DNA of 12,476 nucleotides, from the NCBI GenBank assembly GCA_046048295.1, contig JBJOGJ010000110.1, positions 1 through 12,476 of the forward strand, in the 5' to 3' direction. Numbering within the stretch: position 1 is the first letter of the stretch; each line of letters starts with the position of its first letter. Source of the DNA: CBDCWA01 sp046048295 (GTDB taxonomy: Bacteria; Pseudomonadota; Alphaproteobacteria; Rhizobiales; Hyphomicrobiaceae). The position numbers were made by a program, and so were the translations under genes. The notes under the pieces are model-generated. The model did no database searches, was not told the DNA's origin, and worked only from the letters and a program-made list of their open reading frames with translations. Shown in pieces: positions 1 through 7,079 of the stretch.

Positions 1-1
1 T

Positions 2-139
2 GCTGCTCGGCCGAACTTATCGGCCCGGATTTTGATCTCATCTTCGCTCCTTTACGGCTACGATGATCTCAAAATCCTCCACTCCCGATTCGCTTCAAAA
101 CGTCTCGTGAATGCTGACGGGGGACACAGTACGCGATGA
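2..139 (+). other. Open reading segment possibly encoding the displaced N-terminus of the chain-length regulator
   Basis: The second forward frame is open from the window edge to a TGA at 137-139, which overlaps the ATG of the next gene (ATGA). The frame actually used by the downstream gene has stops at 64-66 and 115-117. The translated segment contains SARILI followed by DLKILHSR. These resemble the N-terminal part of Wzz/GNVR proteins, where a beta strand is followed by a 'lkSR' helix. A run of five G at 119-123 is a plausible place for a single-base loss joining this frame to the downstream gene, but that is inference. GC is about 52%, lower than the neighbouring genes. It could equally be the tail of an unrelated upstream gene or non-coding. 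Confidence 0.25.
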
Positions 140-1206
140 AGGAGCGTGTCGCGGGCCTCAAGGCCCTGCTCCACTCGAACCGGGTCCTCTCTGCGGCACT
201 CCGCGATATCAAGGGTCCAGAACTCGCCAAGGATCGCGTGGCCTTCGATTTCGAGATCGGTGAACTCAAGAAGGCGCTCAATCTCGAGCTGAGAGGCACG
301 GACTTTCTGGAGTTCAGCCTCAAAGGCAACCAGGCCGAAGGGCTTGGCACTGATCTTCAGGCGATCACCACCCGCTTTCTAGAAAGCCTGCTCATGCCCG
401 AGCAGGAAACGCTGAGCGCATCGCAGGTTCTCCTCGAAAAGCGGCGGAAGGAACTGCAACAGGCACTTACCAATTACGAGCGGTTCCGCAAGTCGATCGG
501 CCGCGATTGGCGCCAGGAACTAGCCCGGCAGAAGCAACAACTGGCGGCCCTGCAGCAAGGCTTCGAAGACGAGAGCCGCAAGGTTGAAGCCGCAAGCACC
601 CTCGTCGCAGCGCTGAAGGAAAAGCAGGCGCTGCCGGCTTCCGACGACGATACGCTGGAGGTGACGATCCGCCGGGCTAAAACCGACCTCGTCCGAACGC
701 AGGGCGGAAAAGCAGCTTCCACCGAGCAATTGCTGGAAGCCCGCAACCAGCTCGATCAGCTCAATCAGCTTCAGGCCGCGCTCACCCGTTTGAAGGGCGC
801 CAGGACGAAATTGGCCGCGCTCGAGACCAGTATAACTTCAAACCGCAATAAGCTCGCGGAACTCCAGAGTATCGAGCTGCAGGCCTTGCAGTTCCAGCAA
901 CGGATAAAGGAGGCCGAGGTCACCCTGGACGGCTTCATGCGCCGCTACGCAACCGTCGGCACCAAGGGCCTGCAGGTTCTCGAGGCACCCCAAAGCATCA
1001 AGATGATTGACCAGCCCCGCGACCCGCTTACCCCGGAGGGTACAGGGCTCAAATTCGCGTTGGGCATTCTGGTCGCCGGTCTCCTTCTCGGCGCCGGCCT
1101 TGCACTCGCAGCCGAAGTAATCGACCAGAGGATACGCCGGCCCGAACAGGTCGAGGCCATCACAGGACTTCCAGTGGTAGCGCGATTGTCCGGGCCTCCG
1201 GACTGA
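136..1206 (+). CDS. Wzz/GNVR-type polysaccharide chain-length determinant, N-terminally incomplete
   Basis: Inner-membrane polysaccharide co-polymerase of the Wzz/GumC/XrtA-associated class, which sets chain length or assists export of an exopolysaccharide or O-antigen. The 356 residues begin inside the periplasmic Wzz domain: LLHSNRVLSAAL at about 11-22 resembles the family 'SRxxLexv' helix. A long Gln/Glu/Lys-rich coiled coil follows (about 90-260). Then comes a GNVR-like segment with IDQPRDPLTP (about 291-300), a C-terminal membrane helix (about 304-326) and a short cytoplasmic tail. Family members normally also have an N-terminal membrane helix and about 60-90 more residues; these are absent. 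In-frame stops at 64-66 and 115-117 block an upstream extension. The ATG at 136 has only a distant G-rich stretch (119-123) as ribosome site. No tyrosine-kinase domain is present. It ends 3 bases before the convergent channel gene. The family is fairly sure; whether the gene is intact is not. Confidence 0.75.
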   Translation: MKERVAGLKALLHSNRVLSAALRDIKGPELAKDRVAFDFEIGELKKALNLELRGTDFLEFSLKGNQAEGLGTDLQAITTRFLESLLMPEQETLSASQVLLEKRRKELQQALTNYERFRKSIGRDWRQELARQKQQLAALQQGFEDESRKVEAASTLVAALKEKQALPASDDDTLEVTIRRAKTDLVRTQGGKAASTEQLLEARNQLDQLNQLQAALTRLKGARTKLAALETSITSNRNKLAELQSIELQALQFQQRIKEAEVTLDGFMRRYATVGTKGLQVLEAPQSIKMIDQPRDPLTPEGTGLKFALGILVAGLLLGAGLALAAEVIDQRIRRPEQVEAITGLPVVARLSGPPD

Positions 1207-1209
1207 CCG

Positions 1210-3423
1210 TCAAATGCCGCCATAACTCCGCGCAAGGTGGCGTACCCACGCAAGAATATCGTATGCGACGTTGGCTCGGCTCAGCATCGTCGCGATCACG
1301 ACGACTGCAAAGAGCGGCACAAGATACACCTGTAGCACTGTCACCACCGCAAGAAAACGGCGGTAGCGTATGAGAGTCGTGTTCACTTCCAGGATGGAGA
1401 GCGCGATCATCGCCGAAATCACCGCATAGGCCGTGACGAAGATATGATCAGATAGCGTTGCAACATCGGACGACGGTTGGTTCAGAGCGAGATAGAGCGC
1501 GATAGCTGACAGGAGGGCAGTCACCTGGATTGCTATGATCGCTTCGAATTCCGCGCGCGGAATGAAGTTGGCGAGATAGGCGACAACGATTATGAAACCT
1601 AGCGGCACGACGACGCGAAGCAAGTAGTCCACGACCTGGCGCTCCATCACCCAGGTATAGTTGAAGTTGTAGTAGGGAAGCACGCTGCGCTCACCGAACG
1701 GACCAGAGATGGTCTCCACGATCAGCTCGCGCGTGCCGACGTAATGGTTACGGACCTGCCAGCCATCGACCAGGAACGATCGGTCCCTTACAGCCTCCGG
1801 CGGCGGTTGCAGGAAGAACCTCTTGGCCGTCGAAGCGGGCTGGAATGAGATCGAGAAGACCTGCTCGTCGAAGGGGAAATTCGTCAGGTCCGGGTCGAAG
1901 GTGAAGCGTCCGGTCACCCTGTAGATCCTGGCTCCCGCCCTGTCGGCACCAGCGGGCTGAGCGTGGACTTCGCGGGACTGTACCTGCGCGGCGCCGCTTT
2001 CAGGACTTTGAGACGCATTGGTGAATTCGATGGCACCGATATCGATGTCGCTGGAGCTGCGCAGCGTAAAGTAGAATTCTGCCTCGAAGCTCTTCTGGTC
2101 GCTGTCCACTCTGTGCAGCCGTACAAGATCCATGTGCACGTAGATGACCGGGATCTTCGCAACCCCTGCTTCCCCAGGAACGTACTGGTAGGGCGCCAGG
2201 ACGGGAGAAGCTTCCCCAGGCCGCAACCAGATGAGCAGCGAACGCTCTGCCGACGCCCGCTCAGCGGTGAAAGACCAGTCCTGTGCAGTGCCCCGCCAAA
2301 CGTTGCGGCCGGCCTTGAGCTCGGAAAGTCCGGCAGCGATCCGCCCCCGCACTCCGACAGGATCAACCGCAGGACCGGCGGCGGCAAGCTCGCTCACAAG
2401 CTGGACAAGATCTCCGTATCGCGCGCCATAGCCGATAGCGTATGGCGAATAACTCCGCATGAGCTGCCGACGCAGGGCTCCACGCATCAGCTGCTCGAGC
2501 CGCTCGTTGTTGAGATTGGCGATGCCGCCCTCGGCGATTTCGTAGAGGGCACCTTCGTAGCGTGGCTGGTTCTTGGATGCTGCAATGATGCCGTTGATCG
2601 AACCTAGCCCGACGAACACGGGCAGTGAAAGTCCGGCGCGCCTCATCCGGTCCAGGAACCGAGCACCCCTGACAGACCCGAGCGACAGGAACACGAGATC
2701 CGCCCCGCCCGCCTTTATGCGCGCAACCGTGCGATCCAGCGCGCTGTCGTCGTCCGCCCCGGTTCCGTCGTGCCAGAACGTCTCGCCGATCACACCACCA
2801 CTTTCGGACTTGCGCAACTGCGCCTCGTAGTCCCGCGTATAGGCATCGTGAGCGCCTCCGACGAACACCACCCGCTTGAACCCGTCCCTTGCGAAAGCCG
2901 AGAAGGAATTCTGCTCCGCGTGAACGGACCTCGTCAGCGTGTAGATGTTGGGATATCGAGAGAACAGGCTCTCGACCGACATCTCGGATATGAAAGGCAC
3001 GCCGCTCCTTCCGACAGCATCGACGACGCCTGCACCGCGCGTGGAATTCCAAACACCGATCATTGCGATCAACATCGGGTCAGCCAATGCGGCTTCAACA
3101 TTGGCCCTGGTTTTCTCGGGCTGGCTCTCGTCGTCGAAGATGCGTAGCCGCACCCGCCGTCCTTGTATCCCGCCAGAGCGGTTGATAGCCTCGACCCGAC
3201 GCTCGACGAACTCGCGAATGGCCAGCGCCTCCTCCGGCCCGCCGGCAATGTTCCTGTCGGTACTGATGTGTACGGCAATCGTATAATGCCGGACTACCGC
3301 CTGTGCTCCGGTGACCGCCAGCAGGCAAGCCGCGATTATCCAGATCGAAACCAGAAGGGTCGTCCGGCAACAGCCTGCCGAGAACACACTGAAATGCCAG
3401 GAGGTGAAAGTGCGCCCCGCCAT
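1210..3423 (-). CDS. Periplasmic-binding-protein / pentameric ligand-gated ion channel fusion
   Basis: A 737-residue predicted ligand-gated ion channel of the inner membrane. Residues 1-42 are a signal peptide with a hydrophobic stretch at about 21-40 and likely cleavage after AQA. Residues about 46-410 are a type I periplasmic binding domain of the branched-chain amino-acid (LivJ/Peripla_BP_6) type: NRSGGIQGR at 81-89, FDDESQPEKT at 96-105, then MIGVWNS and GVPFIS. Residues about 424-595 are a Cys-loop-receptor-like beta-sandwich, with D512-L..NFPFDEQ (515-521) as the cysteine-less bacterial 'Pro-loop'. Membrane helices lie at about 598-620 (M1, with the family proline P607), 626-648 (M2), 656-680 (M3) and 688-713 (M4). 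The mature protein has no cysteine. The start at 3423 was chosen because GGGGA lies 6 bases upstream and the signal peptide follows; an ATG 47 codons further upstream would overlap the divergent VOC gene. No ABC permease is nearby. Ligand and ion are unknown. Architecture is clear from motifs; gating by the binding domain is inference. Confidence 0.92.
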   Translation of the reverse strand: MAGRTFTSWHFSVFSAGCCRTTLLVSIWIIAACLLAVTGAQAVVRHYTIAVHISTDRNIAGGPEEALAIREFVERRVEAINRSGGIQGRRVRLRIFDDESQPEKTRANVEAALADPMLIAMIGVWNSTRGAGVVDAVGRSGVPFISEMSVESLFSRYPNIYTLTRSVHAEQNSFSAFARDGFKRVVFVGGAHDAYTRDYEAQLRKSESGGVIGETFWHDGTGADDDSALDRTVARIKAGGADLVFLSLGSVRGARFLDRMRRAGLSLPVFVGLGSINGIIAASKNQPRYEGALYEIAEGGIANLNNERLEQLMRGALRRQLMRSYSPYAIGYGARYGDLVQLVSELAAAGPAVDPVGVRGRIAAGLSELKAGRNVWRGTAQDWSFTAERASAERSLLIWLRPGEASPVLAPYQYVPGEAGVAKIPVIYVHMDLVRLHRVDSDQKSFEAEFYFTLRSSSDIDIGAIEFTNASQSPESGAAQVQSREVHAQPAGADRAGARIYRVTGRFTFDPDLTNFPFDEQVFSISFQPASTAKRFFLQPPPEAVRDRSFLVDGWQVRNHYVGTRELIVETISGPFGERSVLPYYNFNYTWVMERQVVDYLLRVVVPLGFIIVVAYLANFIPRAEFEAIIAIQVTALLSAIALYLALNQPSSDVATLSDHIFVTAYAVISAMIALSILEVNTTLIRYRRFLAVVTVLQVYLVPLFAVVVIATMLSRANVAYDILAWVRHLARSYGGI

Positions 3424-3543
3424 GGATCGTCCCCGTCGAGCATGACCTTCCCCGAGCCGCCCGTTGGGGCAAGTATCGCACAAGCGCGTGACATTTCCCA
3501 CATTCGGGTGGAAGCTTGGTGCAACCGGAGAAAATCGTGGCAC

Positions 3544-3550
3544 AAGGAGA
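3544..3550 (+). promoter_or_regulatory. Ribosome binding site deciding the VOC gene start
   Basis: AAGGAGA, a near-perfect Shine-Dalgarno sequence, sits 6 bases before the ATG at 3557. It favours this ATG over an upstream in-frame ATG at 3464. Confidence 0.8.
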
Positions 3551-3556
3551 ACCCCG

Positions 3557-3949
3557 ATGACCACCCCGTTCCAGATCTTGAAGCTCGACCACGTCGTTCT
3601 GACGGCGAAGCATCCCGAAGCGCTCGAAGCCTTCTATCGCGACGTTTTGGGCTGTGTGCGCGAGAAGCACAACAAGGGAGCCCGGCTCATTCACCTGCGT
3701 GCCGGCACCGCGCTTATCGACATCGTACCTGCGGAAACGGCAGCCGCTGCGCCGCACAAGAACATGGAACACTTCTGCCTTCGCGTTGAACCATTCGACG
3801 CCGAATCCATAATGGCTTATCTCGATAGACATGGAATCGAACACACTGACCTTCTGAACCATTACGGCGCCGACGGACAGGGTCCTTCGATCTACCTGCA
3901 CGACCCCGAAGGCAATCGCGTCGAACTCAAGGGACCAGGAACCGCGTGA
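3557..3949 (+). CDS. VOC (glyoxalase/bleomycin-resistance fold) family protein, GLOD5-like
   Basis: A 130-residue single-module vicinal-oxygen-chelate protein, a metal-dependent fold used by glyoxalases, ring-cleaving dioxygenases and fosfomycin/bleomycin resistance proteins. Visible features are LDHVVLTA at 10-17 (H12 candidate metal ligand), AFYRDVLG at 25-32, MEHFCLRV at 70-77 (H72) and the C-terminal DPEGNRVELKG at 116-126 (E123). The pattern GADGQGPSIYLHDPEGN matches the GLOD5/STM3117-like subgroup (established family pattern, recognised by eye). The protein would be cytosolic and function as a dimer, as the fold usually does. Its start lies 133 bases from the divergent channel gene start, so the two may share a regulatory region, though I see no convincing promoter or operator there. 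The substrate cannot be deduced. Confidence 0.88.
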   Translation: MTTPFQILKLDHVVLTAKHPEALEAFYRDVLGCVREKHNKGARLIHLRAGTALIDIVPAETAAAAPHKNMEHFCLRVEPFDAESIMAYLDRHGIEHTDLLNHYGADGQGPSIYLHDPEGNRVELKGPGTA

Positions 3950-4121
3950 TCTTCACGCAGTGAAATTCACACCGGCCGGGATGATGATCGCCAAGTGCAC
4001 CGCGACGACATTCGCTGTCGTTGCTGCTGGCCGGCGCGCGGTTGCTGCCTAGTGGACGATCCCATTACAACAACTCGCAAGTCCTGAAGTCTGGTTGCCA
4101 GCGTTCGATGGCTGATGGCGT

Positions 4122-5081
4122 TCAGCCTTTGCCGTCGAGCACACGTTCCTCGTCTTCGGCCCACCAAGTCGGCGTCTTGTAGCCGGCCTTCTTGCGCTTC
4201 ATCATGTAGCGCTTGTAGAGACCCTTCATCTTGTCATCCCCGTTTTCGAGGTGCACGTATGGGCAGACATCGACGCATATGTGGCAGTACTGCTCCCTGA
4301 GACGGGAATACTCGTAGCACTTGGCCACGTCCGTAAGCCAGCGCTTGACGCCCTCCGTCATGATGAACGCCTCGGCGGGAATCGCATCTCCGGGGCAATT
4401 GTTGGTGCACAGCATGCACGTCGCGCACCGTTCCTGCACGCCGAACTCCACCGGTCTATCGGTTGCGAGTTCCAGTGACGTCGTCACGATGCCCGGCCGG
4501 TGGCTGGCACCGTATATCGGGTGAATGAGGCTGCCGTGCTTTCCAAGTTCACCGAGCCCACCTGCATGCATGGCCGCGATTGCCTGAACGTCACAACCGC
4601 CGTTGTGGTGCGCCGTCGCCCCATATCCCAGCGACCGGAGGTGGGCGGCAAGCTCGGTCGAAGATTGAGCACACTTCAGGTACGCGCGCGCTGCCTCGGT
4701 TTCCGTCTCACGCGCACCATCCAGAGTTGCGGCATAATCCTCGACAAAGATCATGCAGATCACGAAGTCGTGGCCAAGCTCGACACCTTCCCGCACCATG
4801 ATCGGCGTAAGCCGGGCGATGCCGACATCGGCTGCGCCAAGCGACTTCGCGAGCTGGCGGATTTCCCTGGCGGCAGCATCGGGGCTCTCGAAAGTGAACC
4901 GGTCCGGACTGACCGGCCCATCGCGGAGAGGCGCCAGATCGGCCCAGCGCTTGCGCAACTCATTCTGCTCCGGTGGGCGTGACTTATAGAGCGGCAGCTC
5001 CGACAAGCCGTGCGCCTTCATGACCTGGACAAGAAGCGGATCCTTGTAGCCTTGCTCCCGATATGGCGAGATGCCCTTCAT
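4122..5081 (-). CDS. Reductive-dehalogenase/QueG-like double [4Fe-4S] cluster protein
   Basis: A 319-residue iron-sulfur protein resembling the catalytic core of reductive dehalogenases (RdhA) and epoxyqueuosine reductase (QueG), which use cobalamin plus two [4Fe-4S] clusters. Cluster 1 is C219-x2-C222-x2-C225-x3-C229-P. Cluster 2 is C255-x10-C266-x2-C269-x3-C273-P. Upstream, GGLGELGKHGSLIHP (about 174-188), GASHRPGIVTT (191-201) and RPVEFGV (209-215) match the RdhA-type segment 'GELGr.G..i.P ... R...VtTdl ... d.Pi.FGV'. No Tat signal peptide is seen, so it should be cytosolic. It also lacks the C-terminal NAD(P)H/flavin module of catabolic RdhA fusions such as NpRdhA, so electrons would come from a separate partner. 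The second ATG (5081) is preferred because GAGGGA lies 5 bases before it; the ATG at 5087 is the alternative. It is divergent from the decarboxylase-like gene. Whether it dehalogenates anything is unknown. Confidence 0.8.
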   Translation of the reverse strand: MKGISPYREQGYKDPLLVQVMKAHGLSELPLYKSRPPEQNELRKRWADLAPLRDGPVSPDRFTFESPDAAAREIRQLAKSLGAADVGIARLTPIMVREGVELGHDFVICMIFVEDYAATLDGARETETEAARAYLKCAQSSTELAAHLRSLGYGATAHHNGGCDVQAIAAMHAGGLGELGKHGSLIHPIYGASHRPGIVTTSLELATDRPVEFGVQERCATCMLCTNNCPGDAIPAEAFIMTEGVKRWLTDVAKCYEYSRLREQYCHICVDVCPYVHLENGDDKMKGLYKRYMMKRKKAGYKTPTWWAEDEERVLDGKG

Positions 5082-5086
5082 GCTCA

Positions 5087-5092
5087 TCCCTC
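5087..5092 (-). promoter_or_regulatory. Ribosome binding site deciding the iron-sulfur gene start
   Basis: On the minus strand GAGGGA overlaps the first base of the ATG at 5087 and lies 5 bases before the ATG at 5081. The spacing suits the second ATG only. Confidence 0.55.
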
Positions 5093-5267
5093 ACTCAACT
5101 GGTCGTCAAGATCCCTTGGTCAGAGACACTCTAACCCCGCTGGTTCGGACCTTGAAGACCCCGAGTGAGCCAAAATTGCATCCGGCACCGGCAATCGGCC
5201 CGGTTGACGCGGCCTCGCCTAGCGTCGAAAAGACACCGTCACGCCGCAAGAAGAAAGGATTGAACAG

Positions 5268-6257
5268 ATGAGCGAGCTGAAGCTGTCGATCGCCACAACC
5301 GACTACGACCACTTCCGCGACTTCCGCTTCGGCCTCGTCAAGGCCGAAGGCATAGACCATACATGGCTCAACCTGGGCCACCACGAGGTCTTTGCCCGCC
5401 AGACATTCGACCGCGAATTCGACGTCGCGGAACTCTCCTGTGCCAAGTTCTCCGCCCAGGTCACCCGCGAGGATCCCGACATTATCGCGCTGCCGGTCAT
5501 CTGTTCGCGGCTCTTCCGATTCTCTTCGTTCTACGTCAACAAGAAGAGCGGCATCAAAAAGGTCGAGGACCTGAAAGGCAAGAAGATCGGCTCGCCCGAA
5601 TGGGCACACTCCGCCGCTGTCTACATGCGCGGCTGGATGCACAACGAGATGGGCGTGAAACTGCAGGACGTCCACTGGTACCAGGCAGGAGCGAATGCCG
5701 CCGGCCGTATCGAGAAGGTCGAGTTGAGCCTGCCGGAAGGCGTCAAGCTCACCCGCGTCTCGGACAAGTCACTCTCCGAATTGCTTGCCACCGGCGAGAT
5801 AGACTGTGCGATCATCGCCCGTCCCCCGACCTGCTTCCTGGAAGGACACGAGGACGTAGAGCGCCTGTTTCCGAACTACCTCGAGATGGAAGAGGACTAC
5901 TGGAAGCGCACCGGCATCTGGCCGATCATGCACATCATCACGATGAAGCGGGCAATTCTGAAAGATAACCCGTGGGTCGCGCGCAACCTCTTCAACGCTT
6001 TCGAGCAGTCTCGCAAGAACAGCCTCGAGCGCCTGTTCGATCCGGCCGTCTCGCGCTACCCGCTGCCGTGGCTGCCAACCTACGCAAGGAAGGTTCGCGA
6101 CATGATCGGAGGCGATCCGTTCCCCTACGGCATCGACGCGAACCGCGCCACCTGGGAGCAACTCTTGCTCTACACCTACCAACAGGGCATCGCCCACAGG
6201 CACGCGTCCGTCGACGAGATATTCCCGTCCGGTATCGAGACGCAGATCATCGTCTAG
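5268..6257 (+). CDS. 4,5-dihydroxyphthalate decarboxylase-family (PBP type II fold) protein
   Basis: A 329-residue protein of the family that includes 4,5-dihydroxyphthalate decarboxylase (Pht5) and many 'ABC substrate-binding-like' relatives. Characteristic stretches are LSIATTDYD at 6-14, REFDVAELS at 49-57, the conserved EDLKGKKIGSPEW block at 100-112 followed by AAVYMRGWM, and LLATGEIDCAI at 172-182. There is no signal peptide, so it is cytosolic, which fits an enzyme better than a transporter binding protein; no permease gene is nearby. AAAGGA at 5254-5259 lies 8 bases before the ATG. It is divergent from the dehalogenase-like iron-sulfur gene and ends at a strong intrinsic terminator. 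True decarboxylase activity on a phthalate derivative is plausible, but the family is broad and often over-annotated. Confidence 0.82.
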   Translation: MSELKLSIATTDYDHFRDFRFGLVKAEGIDHTWLNLGHHEVFARQTFDREFDVAELSCAKFSAQVTREDPDIIALPVICSRLFRFSSFYVNKKSGIKKVEDLKGKKIGSPEWAHSAAVYMRGWMHNEMGVKLQDVHWYQAGANAAGRIEKVELSLPEGVKLTRVSDKSLSELLATGEIDCAIIARPPTCFLEGHEDVERLFPNYLEMEEDYWKRTGIWPIMHIITMKRAILKDNPWVARNLFNAFEQSRKNSLERLFDPAVSRYPLPWLPTYARKVRDMIGGDPFPYGIDANRATWEQLLLYTYQQGIAHRHASVDEIFPSGIETQIIV

Positions 6258-6276
6258 CCTTCCCGCACCCGAATGC

Positions 6277-6311
6277 AAAAGGCCCGCCCCGACAACCGGG
6301 GCGGGCCTTTT
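6277..6311. terminator. Bidirectional intrinsic terminator
   Basis: A perfect 15-base-pair inverted repeat: left arm 6277-6291, loop ACAAC 6292-6296, right arm 6297-6311. The left arm begins with AAAA and the right arm ends with TTTT, and the stem core is entirely G/C. It sits 19 bases after the stop of the decarboxylase-like gene and 24 bases after the stop of the convergent ndk gene. It can therefore act as a Rho-independent terminator in both directions. Confidence 0.95.
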
Positions 6312-6335
6312 GTTTGCGGCAAAATGAGGGGCGAT

Positions 6336-6758
6336 CTACCCGACGATCTCATCATCCTTGAAATTCAGAGCAATTTCGCGTTTGGCGGATTCCGAACTGT
6401 CCGAGCCATGTACCGAGTTCTCTCCGATGCTCAGCGCATGGGTCTTGCGGATCGTGCCTTCCGCGGCCTTCTCTGGGTTCGTCTCGCCCATCACGTCGCG
6501 ATATCTGGCGATCGCCCCGTCACCCTCGAGAACCTGAACGACGATCGGTGCCGAAGTCATGAACTCGCAAAGCTCGCCATAGAACGGCCGCTCCTTGTGC
6601 TCGGCGTAGAACTGTTGCGCCTGGGCCATCGACCACTTCACGCGCTTCTGGGCGACGATGCGCAGCCCTGCCGCCTCGATCATCGCGTTGATGGCACCTG
6701 TAAGGTTCCGGTTCGTCGCATCCGGCTTGATGATCGAAAAGGTTCTCTCGACTGCCAT
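6336..6758 (-). CDS. ndk: Nucleoside diphosphate kinase
   Basis: A 140-residue cytosolic enzyme that transfers the gamma phosphate from ATP to other (d)NDPs through a phosphohistidine. It shows the family N-terminus ERTFSIIKPDA (4-14, with K11) and the active-site block KTHALSIGENSVHGSDS (105-121), where H117 is the phosphorylated histidine. SAKREIALNF closes the C-terminal part. Length is exactly typical for bacterial Ndk. It has its own candidate sigma70-type promoter upstream on the minus strand and shares a terminator with the convergent decarboxylase-like gene. Nothing unusual was seen. Confidence 0.98.
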   Translation of the reverse strand: MAVERTFSIIKPDATNRNLTGAINAMIEAAGLRIVAQKRVKWSMAQAQQFYAEHKERPFYGELCEFMTSAPIVVQVLEGDGAIARYRDVMGETNPEKAAEGTIRKTHALSIGENSVHGSDSSESAKREIALNFKDDEIVG

Positions 6759-6803
6759 GTTGTATCTCGTCCCTCGCGTTCTGATGTGGAATTGTTGCAG
6801 CGC

Positions 6804-6832
6804 GTTATAAAGGCCCTAACCCGCACCAGCAA
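6804..6832 (-). promoter_or_regulatory. Candidate sigma70-type promoter of ndk
   Basis: On the minus strand TTGCTG (6827-6832) and TATAAC (6804-6809) are separated by 17 bases, the ideal spacing for a housekeeping promoter. Transcription would start near 6797, giving a leader of about 40 bases before the ndk ATG. Confidence 0.6.
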
Positions 6833-7079
6833 GCCGTCCGGGCCCTCCGGCGCAATGCTGCGCCTGGATCGAGCCAACAAGAACTTGTTCCAGTCAGCGC
6901 CCGCTTATCTTACAGGTGCCACAAAACACCCGGAATTATGGCTAAGTTATCTGTGAAGACCGCATAATGCGTAAGACGGCAATGCCTTGCGGCTCGGGAG
7001 CAATTGAAGCACAACGAAGCCGGACCGCAGGCCCCAAGGGCGCCATGAAACTCCACGAGCGGACGGCCAGGTTGCCGAT
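6833..7079. other. Gene-free interval between the ndk promoter and the GYF protein gene
   Basis: Together with the ndk leader, this makes about 320 bases without a gene. I see no RNA gene, repeat or convincing open frame. It should contain the promoter of the downstream plus-strand gene. Candidate hexamers such as TTGTTC near 6888 are weak, so none is called. Confidence 0.4.

Noticed and set aside
1963..2607. Plus-strand open frame of 214 codons inside the channel gene
   Set aside because: Antisense to the well-supported binding-protein/channel sequence, with low-complexity Arg/Pro-rich translation and no ribosome site.
3424..3556. Promoters between the divergent channel and VOC genes
   Set aside because: Several hexamers loosely resemble -35 or -10 boxes, such as GATACT on the minus strand, but none has a good partner at the right spacing.
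4002..4024. Hairpin GCGACGAC / GTCGTTGC after the VOC gene
   Set aside because: The stem has 8 pairs including a wobble, but no T-run follows on either strand and it lies over 50 bases past the stop, so it is not called a terminator.
4110..4127. Six-pair hairpin overlapping the stop codon of the iron-sulfur gene
   Set aside because: Short stem, no T-run, and easily expected by chance.
5071..5271. A 66-codon frame ending in an ATGA overlap with the decarboxylase-like gene
   Set aside because: It begins inside the 5' end of the iron-sulfur gene, has no ribosome site, and its translation resembles no protein. The overlap appears accidental.
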